From Colwellia sp. M166 (GTDB lineage Bacteria > Pseudomonadota > Gammaproteobacteria > Enterobacterales > Alteromonadaceae), in assembly GCF_024585285.1 (NCBI RefSeq), contig NZ_CP040755.1, positions 1,364,001-1,428,000 of the forward strand: a stretch of 64,000 bases of DNA. Reading direction: 5' to 3'. Shown one piece after another: positions 1 to 10,140 of the stretch (position 1 is the stretch's first letter; every line of letters starts with the position of its first letter). The notes below the pieces were generated by a model. That model did no database searches and had not been told where the DNA came from. It saw only the letters and a list, made by a program, of their open reading frames with translations. The translations under genes and the position numbers were made by a program.

Positions 1-806
1 GTGCTACGCATTTCACGACGATCAACAATTAAGTCTATCGCGCCTTTTTCTTTCAAGAACTCACTGCGCTGAAAACCTTCAGGTAACTTTTCACGCACGG
101 TTTGTTCGATAACACGTGGGCCAGCAAAACCAATCAAAGCTTTAGGCTCAGCAACATTAATATCACCTAACATTGCTAAACTGGCCGAAACGCCACCCAT
201 AGTTGGATCAGTTAATACTGAGACGTATGGTAGGCCTTTTTCACTCATTTTTGCTAACGCGGCACTGGTTTTTGCCATTTGCATTAATGAAAATAGCGCT
301 TCTTGCATGCGTGCACCACCACTGGCTGAAAAGCATACAAACGGTATATTATGTTCTAAGCAATATTCAACGCCTTTAACAAAACGAGCACCAACAACCG
401 AAGCCATAGAGCCACCTAAAAAAGCAAACTCAAATGCTGCAACGACGATCGGTTGCCCATGAAGTTCACCTCTCATAACGACTAAAGCATCCTTCTCACC
501 GGTACTTTTTTGTGCTGCAGAAATACGATCTTTATAACGTTTAGAGTCTTTAAACTTAAGAATGTCTTGTGCTTCAAACTCTTCACCTAACTCGACACGC
601 TCGCCTTGATCAAGAAAACCATCAATACGTTTACGCGCAGAAATTCGCATATGATGATCACACTTTGGACAAACCGACATTTGTCGGTCTAACTCAATTT
701 TATATAGAACCGCGTTACAGCTAGTACACTTACTCCAAACACCTTCCGGAATATTTCTTTTTTGTGTCGACTTTGCTTTCGGGAGAATTTTTTCAATCCA
801 GCTCAT
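1..806 (-). CDS. accD: Acetyl-CoA carboxylase carboxyltransferase subunit beta (partial)
   Basis: AccD forms, with AccA, the cytosolic carboxyltransferase that moves CO2 from biotin to acetyl-CoA, giving malonyl-CoA for fatty acid synthesis. The reading frame begins at the ATG at 806 with the typical [10 protein letters not shown] start. A four-cysteine zinc finger is visible at C27-x2-C30 and C46-x2-C49. The remainder, a crotonase-fold carboxyltransferase domain, is open to the window edge, so about 268 codons are seen and the C-terminus is missing. It lies downstream of truA on the same strand, an order common in gammaproteobacteria. A FadR-like half site (AACTGGTCTG) lies about 130 bases upstream. 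The identification is secure; only the regulation is uncertain. Confidence 0.95.
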   Translation of the reverse strand, partial: MSWIEKILPKAKSTQKRNIPEGVWSKCTSCNAVLYKIELDRQMSVCPKCDHHMRISARKRIDGFLDQGERVELGEEFEAQDILKFKDSKRYKDRISAAQKSTGEKDALVVMRGELHGQPIVVAAFEFAFLGGSMASVVGARFVKGVEYCLEHNIPFVCFSASGGARMQEALFSLMQMAKTSAALAKMSEKGLPYVSVLTDPTMGGVSASLAMLGDINVAEPKALIGFAGPRVIEQTVREKLPEGFQRSEFLKEKGAIDLIVDRREMRS

Positions 807-963
807 AATATATTTTTTGCCTATGCACGAGAAATTCAATAATTGTTCAAAATACAACCATTAAATATAAAATTTTACTATTCACATATATAACTTTGAA
901 TTAGACCATAGAACACCTATACAATTATAGGAAAAACTGGTCTGTTTTCTTTGTTATCACTGA

Positions 964-1746
964 TTATAGTAGAAACAATGGTCCTGGGCTACGCTTTGGA
1001 ATAGCAAACTCTTCAGGGTAATCAACATCAACAAAGTACAATCCAGCTGACGGCGCTGTTATACCCGCAACACAACGATTTTTTGCCTCTAGTACTTCAT
1101 CAATCCAACTCACTGGTTTTAGTTCGTGACCAACCTTCATCAAACTACCGGCAATATTTCTTACCATATGATGTAAAAACGCATTACCTTTGACATCAAT
1201 AATAACAAACTCACCTTGGCGAGAAACATTACAATGATATAACGTACGTATCGGGGAATGCGATTGACAATGCACGGTTCTAAACGAGGTAAAGTCATGA
1301 CGGCCAACTAAATATTGTGCAGCTTGGTGCATTAAATTTTCATTAAGCGGGTAATGGCAAAAGCTGATACCTGAACTTAAAATAGCCGAGCGTAAACGAC
1401 TGTTATTAATAATATAACGATAACGCCTAGCGGTTGCGCTAAAGCGCGCATGAAAGTCTTCATTGACCTCTTTCACCCATGATACCGCAATGTCTTTCGG
1501 TAAATTAGTATTAACTCCTAACGTCCATGCCACATCTTTTCGCACTTTATCTGTTTCAAAATGAACAACCTGATTAGTCGCATTAACACCGGTATCTGTT
1601 CGACCTGCGCATACCACCTCAATTGGCTCATTGGCTATTTTAGATAACGCCTTTTCTAGTGACTCTTGCACACTGATAACGTTCTTTTGTCTTTGCCAAC
1701 CATAGTAATTACTACCGTCGTATTCTATGCCTAAAGCGTAACGCAT
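964..1746 (-). CDS. truA: tRNA pseudouridine(38-40) synthase TruA
   Basis: TruA converts uridines 38, 39 and 40 of the tRNA anticodon stem-loop to pseudouridine. The motif RTDTGV carries the catalytic aspartate, Asp51 here, and the N-terminus has the family sequence [13 protein letters not shown] chose the ATG at 1746 because a perfect GGAGGA ribosome binding site (1751-1756) precedes it; the longer frame starting at 1803 would place that site inside the gene. This gives 260 residues, the usual length for the family. It lies between fimV and accD on the same strand and is separated from fimV by a terminator. Confidence 0.96.
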   Translation of the reverse strand: MRYALGIEYDGSNYYGWQRQKNVISVQESLEKALSKIANEPIEVVCAGRTDTGVNATNQVVHFETDKVRKDVAWTLGVNTNLPKDIAVSWVKEVNEDFHARFSATARRYRYIINNSRLRSAILSSGISFCHYPLNENLMHQAAQYLVGRHDFTSFRTVHCQSHSPIRTLYHCNVSRQGEFVIIDVKGNAFLHHMVRNIAGSLMKVGHELKPVSWIDEVLEAKNRCVAGITAPSAGLYFVDVDYPEEFAIPKRSPGPLFLL

Positions 1747-1833
1747 TTTATCCTCCACTGCTAAGGTGATGGCATTATCCATTATTTTAAGCTTTTTTAC
1801 CAAGCGACTATTAAATAATAATAAAAATGCATT

Positions 1834-1860
1834 AAAAAGGCGGCAATTTGCCGCCTTTTT
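1834..1860 (-). terminator. Intrinsic terminator after fimV
   Basis: GGCGGCAA pairs with TTGCCGCC around a very short loop, flanked by A-tracts on one side and T-tracts on the other, so it can work in both directions. It sits just past the fimV stop codon and before the truA start, and should separate the two transcripts. Confidence 0.85.
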
Positions 1861-1879
1861 TAATAAAGCTTAAAGTGAA

Positions 1880-4800
1880 CTACTTTATATTATCTAATAA
1901 TTGTTGAGCATCAAATTGTTGCTGCGCATCGCCTTGTTTAACAACATCAAGGAGAATAACTTCGGCATTCTCGTTATCACCGATTTCAAGATAGACCTTC
2001 GCTAAATCCAGCTTAGCTGCAATACCATTGTCATCATCGTCAATATCATCTTCGCTAATATTACCTGAAAACTCTGGGAATTCACCAAGCCCAACGTCAA
2101 TATTCATTTTCTCATAAGGTTCAGTGGGCTTGCCATCTAATAAACTATCCGATAATAAAGAATCGACAGAAATAAAATCTCTTTCATCATTCTCGTTAGT
2201 TAAGTCACTGCCATCTAACTTAATATCATCGACAATATCGCTATCGAAATCATCACCTATCTCAAAGTTTTCGTTAAATTCAAATTCATCGTTACTAGAG
2301 GTACTGGTTTCTTCTTCAATATTCGCCAATAAATCATCAAAATCTAAGTTATCAAGCTCTTTGATACCATCTACTTCTTCTTTATTTCCTTTAGCTTGTT
2401 GAGCTACATAACTGTCTTCAGCTAATAAGTCAGCTAAGACATTACTGTCGGTAAAGTCTGGTGACAGCTCTACCGTAGAATCCACTTCTTTTTCGTCATT
2501 TAATAGCTGCGATAAAGTTGATTCATCAAAATCACCCGATAGGGCTTGTAACGTTTCATCATCAATATCAGCAGTTTTATTTTCTAATGATTCGCTTTCA
2601 TCATCTTCACTTAATAATTCATCATCTGTGATTTCGGTACTGAGTAAGTCATCGCCAATATCTAGCTCTGCTTCATCATCAACTTGGGGAGTATCATTAA
2701 CTTCATCAATTAATGCATCAATATCAAAATCGTCTGAAATCCCTTCATTTTCGTCCACTTCACCAATGCTATCTGCTGCAGCACTAGTTTCAGCCTCATC
2801 AACAAATTCATTTAAAAGTTCACTAAAGTCGGCATCAATAAACGACTTTACATATTCATCACTAAAATTATTAATAAGCTGGGTATTTTCATCCTCAGTG
2901 CTTTCATCATCGCGGCTTTCACTATCTGTCTCACTAATATCTTCCACTGCAGCACCTTTGGCTGACGTTGCTTCTGGCTCTGGTGCATCATCTTCAGCAT
3001 TTATTGAATCTAACAGCGCATCAATATCATCGGGGTCTGAGACATCAACATTAGCTTCGGCATCAGGGTCTTTAGCTGACGTTGTTTCTGGCTCTGGCGT
3101 ATCATTTTCAGCATTTATCGATGCTAACAGCGCATCAATATCATCCGGGTCTGAAACATCAACATTAGCTTCGGCATCAGGGTCTTTGGCTGACGTTGTT
3201 TCTGGCTCTGCTGCATCATCTGCACCATTTATTGAATCTAACAGCGCATCAATATCATCGGGGTCTGAGACATCAACATTAGCTTCGGCATCAGGGTCTT
3301 TAGCTGACGTTGTTTCTGGCTCTGGCGTATCATTTTCAGCATTTATCGATGCTAACAGCGCATCAATATCATCCGGGTCTGAAACATCAACATTAGCTTC
3401 GGCATCAGGGTCTTTGGCTGACGTTGTTTCTGGCTCTGCTGCATCATCTGCACCATTTATTGAATCTAACAGCGCATCAATATCATCGGGGTCTGAAACA
3501 TCAACATTAGCTTCGACATCAGGGTCTTTAGCTGACGTTGTTTCTGGCTCTGGCGTATCATTTTCAGCATTTATCGATGCTAACAGCGCATCAATATCAT
3601 CGGGGTCTGAAACATCAACATTAGCTTCGGCATCAGGGTCTTTGGCTGACGTTGCTTCTGGCTCTGGCGTATCATTTTCAGCATTTATCGATGCTAACAG
3701 CGCATCAATATCATCGGGGTCTGAAACATCAACATTAGCTTCGGGATCAGGGTCTTTGGCTGACGTTGTTTCTGGCTCTGGCGTATCATTTTCAGTATTT
3801 ATCGATGCTAATAGCGCATCAATATCATCGGGGTCTGAAACATTGTTATTTTCTTCAACTGCGGCATCTAACAGAGCATCAATATCATCAGGGTCTGAAA
3901 CATTGTTATTTTCTTCAGCTGCGGCATCTAACAGGGCATCAATATCATCAGGGTCTGAAACATCGTGATTTTCTTCAACTGCAGCATCTAACAGGGCATC
4001 GATGTCATCAGGGTCTGAAACATCGTTATTTTCTGCGACTACTGCATCTAGCAGTGCATCAATATCATCGGGATCTGAAACATCATTATTTGCTTCATCT
4101 GCGGCATTTAACAGGGCATCAATATCTTCAGGTTTGTTAAGTAGATCTGTATTTTCACTTGTTACTAATTCATTTTCAGACAACAGGCCGTCTAAATCGC
4201 CTTGTTCAACAAGATCACTGTCAAGTATATCAATCGTGTCATCGTTGGTACTGGTTTCATCCTCTAAACCGGCAAACAAAGAGTCTAAATCACTTTGATC
4301 TAATTGGCCGCCCTCTAAAGCATCACTCTCAACAATATCTTCATCTAACGAGAGTGTTTCCAAATCATCATCTAAAGAAATGTCCTCAAGATCATCCAAA
4401 TCAGCAAGCTCATCGTCAAGTTGAATTACGTCATCATCGAGTAACTCATCATCGAGTGAACCTAAGTCATCAGAAAATAAATCATCATGCTCATCATCTA
4501 CTTCAGATAAATCTATCGATAGCTCGTCATCAAGCGAGAGTTCACTATCTAAAGAGACCTCATCTTCTAACAATAATTCATTATCTACACTATCTTGCTC
4601 TGCTGTTGCCGCTACTTTAGCTTCAGGTTCAGATTCAGTAACCTTTTCTTTTTTAGCTGCCACAACACTTACATCATTGTCTTTGTTTGATCTGCGTCGT
4701 AATAAAATAGCAATTAAAGACAGTAGCAATAATGCAGGTAAGGTGGCCATTAACGCAACAAACCAAGTACTCGACATAAAACTGCTGTCTTCGAGTTCTG

Positions 4801-5560
4801 CTTTTTGTTTTTCTAGTAATAATGCCTGCTCTCTAGCTTCTGCTTTTGCTAATAATTCCTGTTGCAGCGCGATCATGCTGTCCATCTGGATTTTAATTTC
4901 TTTGCTCTTTGCGACTTCACTTTGCATAACATCAAGCTGTTCATTAAAACTGCCTAAGCGCTGGCGTAATGCTTCATTTTCTTTTAATAAACTTTGTAAG
5001 CCATCGATAGAATCTAAAACATCATTTTGAATCGTCGCTAGACGTTGTTGTTGGGTGTTATCAATGGCTTTTAATTGAACGTTGATTTCTGATTTTGCTG
5101 CATCTAAATCTTTTTTATTAACCGATGCTTCTTCTGGTGGTCTCACTTTTTTAGCGACAACTTTGACCACTTTCTTTTGCCATGCTTTATCATCGCTACG
5201 TGATTTTTGCTGCGCATTGGCAGTACTGATTGCTCGCATTACTTCTATTGACGGGATCTTTAAATACTGGCCGTTGATCATATGATTCAAGTTGCTGTCT
5301 TTAAAAGAGTCCGGGTTGTTTTCAAATAATGCTTGCATGACTTGATAAACTGATAAGCGAGGATCAGGGCGTACTTTTAACGCGATATTCCATAAGGTAT
5401 CATTGCCAGTAATGGGACCATAACGGTCATAAGGAAAGGCATCAGTTGATTTTGGACCACGGATACGTATACCGCCATCTTCAGCAGAAATAGGCATACT
5501 AAAACAGCTAATGCTAATAATAAGTACCTGCCATAGGCACAGGCGTAAAAATTGTTGCAT
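1880..5560 (-). CDS. fimV: FimV-family polar hub / pilus assembly protein with acidic repeats
   Basis: FimV/HubP proteins sit in the inner membrane at the cell pole, bind peptidoglycan through a periplasmic LysM-like region and organise type IV pili, flagella and chromosome partition partners. Visible parts: signal peptide (residues 1-26), LysM-like domain about 42-105 with the GNDTLWNIA motif, coiled coil about 150-258, one membrane segment about 264-287 followed by RRR, then a very acidic cytoplasmic region full of tandem repeats with a DPDDIDALL core, and a C-terminal helical TPR-like FimV domain containing LDLAKVYLEIGD. The start at 5560 has an AGGAAG site and opens the signal peptide; the frame is open upstream to 5611 but without a good site. 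The length of 1226 residues is within the very variable family range. Confidence 0.92.
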   Translation of the reverse strand: MQQFLRLCLWQVLIISISCFSMPISAEDGGIRIRGPKSTDAFPYDRYGPITGNDTLWNIALKVRPDPRLSVYQVMQALFENNPDSFKDSNLNHMINGQYLKIPSIEVMRAISTANAQQKSRSDDKAWQKKVVKVVAKKVRPPEEASVNKKDLDAAKSEINVQLKAIDNTQQQRLATIQNDVLDSIDGLQSLLKENEALRQRLGSFNEQLDVMQSEVAKSKEIKIQMDSMIALQQELLAKAEAREQALLLEKQKAELEDSSFMSSTWFVALMATLPALLLLSLIAILLRRRSNKDNDVSVVAAKKEKVTESEPEAKVAATAEQDSVDNELLLEDEVSLDSELSLDDELSIDLSEVDDEHDDLFSDDLGSLDDELLDDDVIQLDDELADLDDLEDISLDDDLETLSLDEDIVESDALEGGQLDQSDLDSLFAGLEDETSTNDDTIDILDSDLVEQGDLDGLLSENELVTSENTDLLNKPEDIDALLNAADEANNDVSDPDDIDALLDAVVAENNDVSDPDDIDALLDAAVEENHDVSDPDDIDALLDAAAEENNNVSDPDDIDALLDAAVEENNNVSDPDDIDALLASINTENDTPEPETTSAKDPDPEANVDVSDPDDIDALLASINAENDTPEPEATSAKDPDAEANVDVSDPDDIDALLASINAENDTPEPETTSAKDPDVEANVDVSDPDDIDALLDSINGADDAAEPETTSAKDPDAEANVDVSDPDDIDALLASINAENDTPEPETTSAKDPDAEANVDVSDPDDIDALLDSINGADDAAEPETTSAKDPDAEANVDVSDPDDIDALLASINAENDTPEPETTSAKDPDAEANVDVSDPDDIDALLDSINAEDDAPEPEATSAKGAAVEDISETDSESRDDESTEDENTQLINNFSDEYVKSFIDADFSELLNEFVDEAETSAAADSIGEVDENEGISDDFDIDALIDEVNDTPQVDDEAELDIGDDLLSTEITDDELLSEDDESESLENKTADIDDETLQALSGDFDESTLSQLLNDEKEVDSTVELSPDFTDSNVLADLLAEDSYVAQQAKGNKEEVDGIKELDNLDFDDLLANIEEETSTSSNDEFEFNENFEIGDDFDSDIVDDIKLDGSDLTNENDERDFISVDSLLSDSLLDGKPTEPYEKMNIDVGLGEFPEFSGNISEDDIDDDDNGIAAKLDLAKVYLEIGDNENAEVILLDVVKQGDAQQQFDAQQLLDNIK
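2934..3845 (-). repeat. 114-bp tandem repeats inside fimV (about 8 copies)
   Basis: Each unit encodes 38 residues beginning VSDPDDIDALL and containing PEPETTSAKDPD. Two unit subtypes alternate (AENDTPEPE and GADDAAEPE), so part of the array is a higher-order 228-bp repeat: 3053-3280 and 3281-3508 read as near-identical copies. The similarity at DNA level, including synonymous positions, points to recent duplication. Boundaries are approximate. Confidence 0.9.
3841..4140 (-). repeat. 60-bp tandem repeats inside fimV (about 5 copies)
   Basis: Units of 20 residues share the core VSDPDDIDALLDA followed by EEN. They are the shorter ancestral-looking form of the neighbouring 114-bp unit, which appears to be this core plus an 18-residue Pro/Glu/Thr/Lys insert. 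The last copy is more diverged (KPEDIDALLNAADEAN). Confidence 0.88.
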
Positions 5561-5773
5561 TAAAAACTTCCTATTTATAATAATGATTCGCCAATACATT
5601 GACGGGGCCAAGTCAGGAGATTGTAAAGCAAAGATTATTCCAATTATTAATAATTACTTTTATGAGCTTGGTTAAATACTTACTAGCTTTTCACTATGTT
5701 ATCAAATTACCGTGACGATATTTAGCATATGGTTAATTTAATATAAGCTAAATTAACCATAAAACAAAACAAA

Positions 5774-5804
5774 AAACCCGTCGCTTATTATAACGACGGG
5801 TTTT
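5774..5804 (-). terminator. Intrinsic terminator after asd
   Basis: AACCCGTCG pairs with CGACGGGTT across a loop of about ten bases, with A and T tracts on the two sides. It lies 36 bases beyond the asd stop codon and in front of fimV, so it ends the pdxB-asd transcript. Confidence 0.85.
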
Positions 5805-5839
5805 CATTTTTCTTTAATAAATCGGTGGTTTAACAGTGA

Positions 5840-6865
5840 TTAATACTCAGAAAGATGATCTTTGATTAATAACTCTGCAATTTGCACACTATTAGTTGCA
5901 GCACCCTTGCGAACATTATCTGCAACGATCCACATATTAATACCACTATTGTGGCTAATATCTTCGCGAATTCGACCAACAAAGGTTTCATCTTTACCAC
6001 TAGCATCGCTAATTTGTGTTGGGAAGTCTTCGTCATTATGGCAAACCACTAAGCCCGGTGAATTACTCAATAGTTCTTTAACTTCTTCAGCTGAAATAGG
6101 AGACTTAGTTTCAATATGTAATGATTCACCATGACCGAAAAATACCGGCACTCGTACCGCGGTTGGGTTGACAAGCACAGTATCATCACCGAGTATTTTC
6201 TGCGTTTCCCATACCATTTTCATTTCTTCTTTGGTGTAACCATTTTCAAGAAATACATCAATTTGTGGAATAACATTAAAAGCGATTTGACGAGAAAAGT
6301 TTTTTGACTCAACAGGCTTGCCACATAATAAATCAGCAGTTTGTTTTGCTAATTCATCCATTGCCGCTTTACCACCACCAGAAACCGATTGATAAGTGCT
6401 TACATTCACTCTTGAGATACCAACAGCATCATAAATCGGTTTTAATGCCACCATCATTTGAATGGTCGAACAATTCGGGTTAGCAATAATATTACGGTTA
6501 CGATACTCCGCAAGTGCTTGCGGATTAACTTCGGGGACCACTAATGGTATATCCGCGTCATAGCGAAATTCTGAGGTATTATCAATAACAATACAACCGG
6601 CATCACCGGCTATTGGTGCATACTTTGCTGACGTAGCACCACCTGCTGAAAAGAAACCAATTTGCGCTTGGCTCCAGTCAAAGTTATCAGCATCTAAAAC
6701 TTCAATGCTTTCACCATTAAACTCAATAAATTCACCAGCTGAACGAGCGCTTGCTAGCGGGTAGAGTTTATTTATCGGAAAATCACGTTGTTCTAATATT
6801 TCAATAATTGTTTTACCTACTAAACCTGTTGCACCTAGTACGCAAACATCAAATTTCTGTGCCAT
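5840..6865 (-). CDS. asd: Aspartate-semialdehyde dehydrogenase
   Basis: Catalyses the NADPH-dependent reduction of aspartyl phosphate to aspartate semialdehyde, the branch point to lysine/diaminopimelate, threonine and methionine. The nucleotide-binding GATGLVG motif is at residues 11-17, the catalytic cysteine is C132 in PNCSTIQ, and the FFGHGESLH segment is the substrate-binding histidine region. The ATG at 6865 follows a GAGAGGA site; an in-frame upstream extension to 6919 overlaps pdxB and has no homology to the family. The 341-residue length is typical. It starts 13 bases after the pdxB stop, so the two probably share a transcript. Confidence 0.96.
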   Translation of the reverse strand: MAQKFDVCVLGATGLVGKTIIEILEQRDFPINKLYPLASARSAGEFIEFNGESIEVLDADNFDWSQAQIGFFSAGGATSAKYAPIAGDAGCIVIDNTSEFRYDADIPLVVPEVNPQALAEYRNRNIIANPNCSTIQMMVALKPIYDAVGISRVNVSTYQSVSGGGKAAMDELAKQTADLLCGKPVESKNFSRQIAFNVIPQIDVFLENGYTKEEMKMVWETQKILGDDTVLVNPTAVRVPVFFGHGESLHIETKSPISAEEVKELLSNSPGLVVCHNDEDFPTQISDASGKDETFVGRIREDISHNSGINMWIVADNVRKGAATNSVQIAELLIKDHLSEY

Positions 6866-6878
6866 GATCCTCTCTCTT

Positions 6879-8006
6879 TTATCCAGTTTTTTTATTGAAG
6901 CCAAGCTGATGTGGCACATCTGAGCTCAACGCGTGATCCAAGTCGACGGTTATCGCAGAAAACTCCCGGCGAGTCGGGTAAGTTTTACGAATATGGTCAA
7001 ATCCTTGAATACTAATTTGTTGACGAAAAATTGCATCGTCTCGTCTGACATCGTATACCATTTTTACCAACTGGTTTAGCAGTATTTCATCAAATTTATG
7101 TTTAATTTCAACCTTGCTAATAGCTGGTACCGGTAAAAAGTCAGTAAGCTGTTTATTTGGCATAATATCGAGCTGTTGACATAATGCCCGATAGAGTATT
7201 TCAGTGCCACGAGCTTTTCCTTCTAAGCTATAACCAGCAATATGTGCCGTGCTGATTTCACAATAAGCTATCAAGTCAGTCAGAATATTAGGTTCATTCT
7301 CCCAAACATCAAGCACAAGCTTTAAAGCATGGCCCTTTTGTTTCAAGGCCAATAAAGCCGAATTGTCGATAACCTCACCACGGCAAGCATTAATCAATAT
7401 TTGTTTGTCGCGCAATAGCTTTAAACGTGCAGCATCTAACAAATGGTAGGTCGCATGTTTACCTTCACGTGTTAACGGCACATGTAACGACACCACATCG
7501 CAGTTTAAAGCCTGTTCAAGTGCAACAAAATCTCGCTTATCTGTTGATTTTTCTGCTAACAAAGGATCACACAAGACATGTTTAATATTTAAAGCACTTA
7601 ATTTTTCGCTTAATCGAGAGCCGGTATTACCCGCACCAACGATACCTACCGTTAATTCAGATAGTGTTAGTAGGTATCGTTCGGCTAACACCACCATGGC
7701 ACTGAGTACGTACTCGGCAACAGAAACAGCATTACAACCCGGAGCAGCATGAAAATTAATCGCTCGGGAAGTTAAGTAATCTTGATCTATATGATCAACA
7801 CCTATGGTAGCGGTGCCAACAAAGTTTAAGCTTTTATTTTTCTGTAACAATATTTCATTTACTTGGGTAATTGAACGCACCAGCAACACATCGGCAGCAC
7901 TTACATCTACTGCTGATAAGTTACGGCCAGAAAATGCCGTCAATACGCCTAAATCAGCAAAGAACTCTGCCGCAAACGGCATATTTTCGTCATAAAAAAT
8001 ATTCAT
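6879..8006 (-). CDS. pdxB: 4-phosphoerythronate dehydrogenase PdxB
   Basis: PdxB oxidises 4-phosphoerythronate in the DXP-dependent pathway to pyridoxal phosphate. It belongs to the D-isomer 2-hydroxyacid dehydrogenases: the NAD-binding GIVGAGNTG motif, the catalytic arginine in NACRGEVID and the catalytic histidine in STAHIAGYS are all present, and the extra C-terminal dimerisation domain (about the last 85 residues) distinguishes PdxB from relatives. The start MNIFYDENMPFA matches the family. In E. coli and many relatives pdxB also precedes an asd-like gene (usg), matching this order. Confidence 0.95.
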   Translation of the reverse strand: MNIFYDENMPFAAEFFADLGVLTAFSGRNLSAVDVSAADVLLVRSITQVNEILLQKNKSLNFVGTATIGVDHIDQDYLTSRAINFHAAPGCNAVSVAEYVLSAMVVLAERYLLTLSELTVGIVGAGNTGSRLSEKLSALNIKHVLCDPLLAEKSTDKRDFVALEQALNCDVVSLHVPLTREGKHATYHLLDAARLKLLRDKQILINACRGEVIDNSALLALKQKGHALKLVLDVWENEPNILTDLIAYCEISTAHIAGYSLEGKARGTEILYRALCQQLDIMPNKQLTDFLPVPAISKVEIKHKFDEILLNQLVKMVYDVRRDDAIFRQQISIQGFDHIRKTYPTRREFSAITVDLDHALSSDVPHQLGFNKKTG

Positions 8007-8040
8007 TTGAAGTTTCCCGAATTAGCTCTAAGAAAATCTA

Positions 8041-8391
8041 TTACGCACTCAAGGTGATTTTCTTAACATAACTTTCTTTTTCAATAGTCGTCACTTCAAC
8101 CGTAATAACTGCGTTCTCAATGCCTAAACGCTCAAGTTGATTGCTAACACTTGTAGTCAAACTTTTTCGTTGCGACAAATCACGTCCTGATAATATTTTT
8201 AAATTTACATGAACGAACACTTGTTCTGCTCCGGGTAAATAAAAGTCATCATAAGCGCATGCACGCACTTTAATATCGCTAGCGCTAAATAGTTCGCTTT
8301 GATTGGCACCTTTATAAACAGCGTGTGTTAATTGTTCAACCGGCAAGGTTTCGGTAATTTTTGCAGAATATTCAATAATACAATGAGGCAT
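8041..8391 (-). CDS. Tautomerase-family 5-carboxymethyl-2-hydroxymuconate isomerase-like protein
   Basis: A 116-residue protein of the CHMI/HpaF branch of the tautomerase superfamily, in which the N-terminal proline exposed after removal of methionine is the catalytic base. Here the sequence begins MPHCIIEYS, which fits that pattern; for that reason I take the ATG at 8391 rather than the in-frame ATG at 8400, although neither has a strong ribosome binding site. It lies just upstream of pdxB on the same strand (34-base gap). No homoprotocatechuate degradation genes are nearby, so its physiological substrate is unknown. Confidence 0.8.
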   Translation of the reverse strand: MPHCIIEYSAKITETLPVEQLTHAVYKGANQSELFSASDIKVRACAYDDFYLPGAEQVFVHVNLKILSGRDLSQRKSLTTSVSNQLERLGIENAVITVEVTTIEKESYVKKITLSA

Positions 8392-8781
8392 GATGAGCAT
8401 ACATAATCAATAACAGACAAGATGGGCATTGTAACTAAGTTCAGCGATAAAAAGAATATCGCTTACTGGGTTATTTAGCTCGTTTATCTAATACTTTAGC
8501 CATAGATGCCTATGAGTTTAAATAATGGCATATTTTCATCCACCATCTATGGATACATTAATGTCGTCATACTGTTTTTTCGAAATGAACAGCATTAAAG
8601 TAATATCAGCGACATTTGCCGAGAGCGCTAAAAAAGGCGACAGGCACGGATGCCTTGAAGCCATGAATGGCTAGGAAAGGCCTGAATATCGACGCTTTCT
8701 CACATCAACATACACGGAAGTATTAATGCCGTGAAGCTAAGGATGGCCATGTGAACACGTCATACTATTCGTCCTGAATAT
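8392..8781. other. Intergenic stretch with possible dispersed repeat
   Basis: No coding frame is evident. Between about 8590 and 8735 there are several short inverted sequences (GCCATGAATGGC, CACGG...CCGTG, TGGCCAT) in the style of the short palindromic intergenic repeats common in Colwellia-like genomes. This could be a non-autonomous repeat element or a structured RNA; only a comparison with the rest of the genome would tell. Confidence 0.35.
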
Positions 8782-8806
8782 AAAAAGCCGCTAGTTAGCG
8801 GCTTTT
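8782..8806 (-). terminator. Intrinsic terminator after fabB
   Basis: AAAGCCGCTA pairs with TAGCGGCTTT with almost no loop sequence, flanked by A and T runs. It lies about 60 bases past the fabB stop codon. Confidence 0.82.
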
Positions 8807-8867
8807 GAGTAGAACAAATTTAATCACTTAGTGACTTATTCATAGCAAAAATTAATCATGCAATGCA

Positions 8868-10082
8868 TTAAGCTTTATATTTTTGCATCACCAAAGTAGC
8901 ATTCGTACCGCCAAAACCAAAGCTGTTTGACATTACTAAGTTAAGCTCCATATCACGCTTTTCAGTGACAATATCTAAACCTTCAGCTTTTTCATCTAAG
9001 GTATTGATATTAATCGAAGGCGCAACAAAGTTATTTTCCATCATCAATAATGAGAAAATAGCTTCATGCACACCAGCCGCGCCTAAAGCATGGCCTGTCA
9101 TCGCTTTTGTGGCACTGATAGCAGGTGAGCTATCACCAAATACCGCTTGAATAGCTCCCAATTCTTTAACATCGCCAACTGGCGTTGAAGTACCATGGGT
9201 ATTTAAGTAATCTACTTTCGCGTCAACACCTTGCATAGCTTGTTGCATACAACGAATAGCGCCTTCACCACTTGGAGCCACCATATCGTAACCATCTGAC
9301 GTTGCACCGTAACCAACAATTTCAGCATAAATATGTGCGCCACGTGCTAATGCGTGTTCAAGCTCTTCAACAACCACCATGCCGCCGCCACCAGAAATAA
9401 CAAAACCATCTCGGTCTGCATCGTAAGTACGTGAGGCTTGCTCTGGTGTATCATTGTATTTAGACGACAACGCGCCCATGCCATCAAACATCATAGCAAG
9501 TGACCAATGAACTTCTTCACCACCGCCGGCAAATACCACGTCTTGTTTGCCTAACTGAATCAATTCAGCCGCATGACCAATACAATGGGCACTGGTCGCA
9601 CAAGCAGAACTAATAGAATAGTTAACGCCTAAAATTTTAAATGGTGTTGCTAAACATGCCGAAATCGTGCTCGACATGGTTTTAGGTACCGCATAGGGAC
9701 CGACACGTTTAACGCCTTTCTCACGCAGGGTATCTGCTGAATTAACTACGTTTTCTGAAGAAGCACCGCCAGAGCCAGCAACAATACCGGTACGGAAGTT
9801 CGACACTTGTTCAGGGGCAAGTTTTGAATCTTTAATTGCTTGATCCATGGCGATATAAGCATAAGCTGAGGCTTCACCCATAAAACGTAGGGCTTTACGG
9901 TCAATGTGGTCTTTGACTTCAATTTCAGGCTTACCCCAAACTTGACTACGTAAACCTTTCTCTGCAAAGCTCTCAGAGCGAGTGATACCTGAACGTCCTG
10001 TTTGTAATGACGCTAATACTTCTTCTGCATCATTACCAATACTTGATACAATGCCTAATCCGGTGATAACTACACGTTTCAT
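8868..10082 (-). CDS. fabB: 3-oxoacyl-ACP synthase I (FabB)
   Basis: FabB is the condensing enzyme that elongates acyl-ACP and is needed for the unsaturated branch of type II fatty acid synthesis. The thiolase-fold catalytic triad is complete: Cys161 in SSACATSAH, the histidine of [11 protein letters not shown] and the histidine of [11 protein letters not shown]. The length of 404 residues and the start [16 protein letters not shown] match FabB rather than FabF. It stands alone, with its own terminator, and its promoter region carries FadR-like and FabR-like operators, the same dual control known for E. coli fabB. Confidence 0.95.
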   Translation of the reverse strand: MKRVVITGLGIVSSIGNDAEEVLASLQTGRSGITRSESFAEKGLRSQVWGKPEIEVKDHIDRKALRFMGEASAYAYIAMDQAIKDSKLAPEQVSNFRTGIVAGSGGASSENVVNSADTLREKGVKRVGPYAVPKTMSSTISACLATPFKILGVNYSISSACATSAHCIGHAAELIQLGKQDVVFAGGGEEVHWSLAMMFDGMGALSSKYNDTPEQASRTYDADRDGFVISGGGGMVVVEELEHALARGAHIYAEIVGYGATSDGYDMVAPSGEGAIRCMQQAMQGVDAKVDYLNTHGTSTPVGDVKELGAIQAVFGDSSPAISATKAMTGHALGAAGVHEAIFSLLMMENNFVAPSININTLDEKAEGLDIVTEKRDMELNLVMSNSFGFGGTNATLVMQKYKA

Positions 10083-10140
10083 TTAAATAACCATATTCAA
10101 TTAAAAAATCTGGGCGTATCATACATAATTTTGCCCCCTA

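Noticed and set aside
2628..3968. Long Ser-rich open frame on the plus strand
   Set aside because: It is the antisense of the FimV repeats; the 114-bp unit is a multiple of three, which keeps the opposite frame open. No ribosome binding site and no plausible protein.
3000..4100. Regular repeats that might suggest a CRISPR array
   Set aside because: Repeats are contiguous, without unique spacers, and encode in-frame acidic protein units of FimV.
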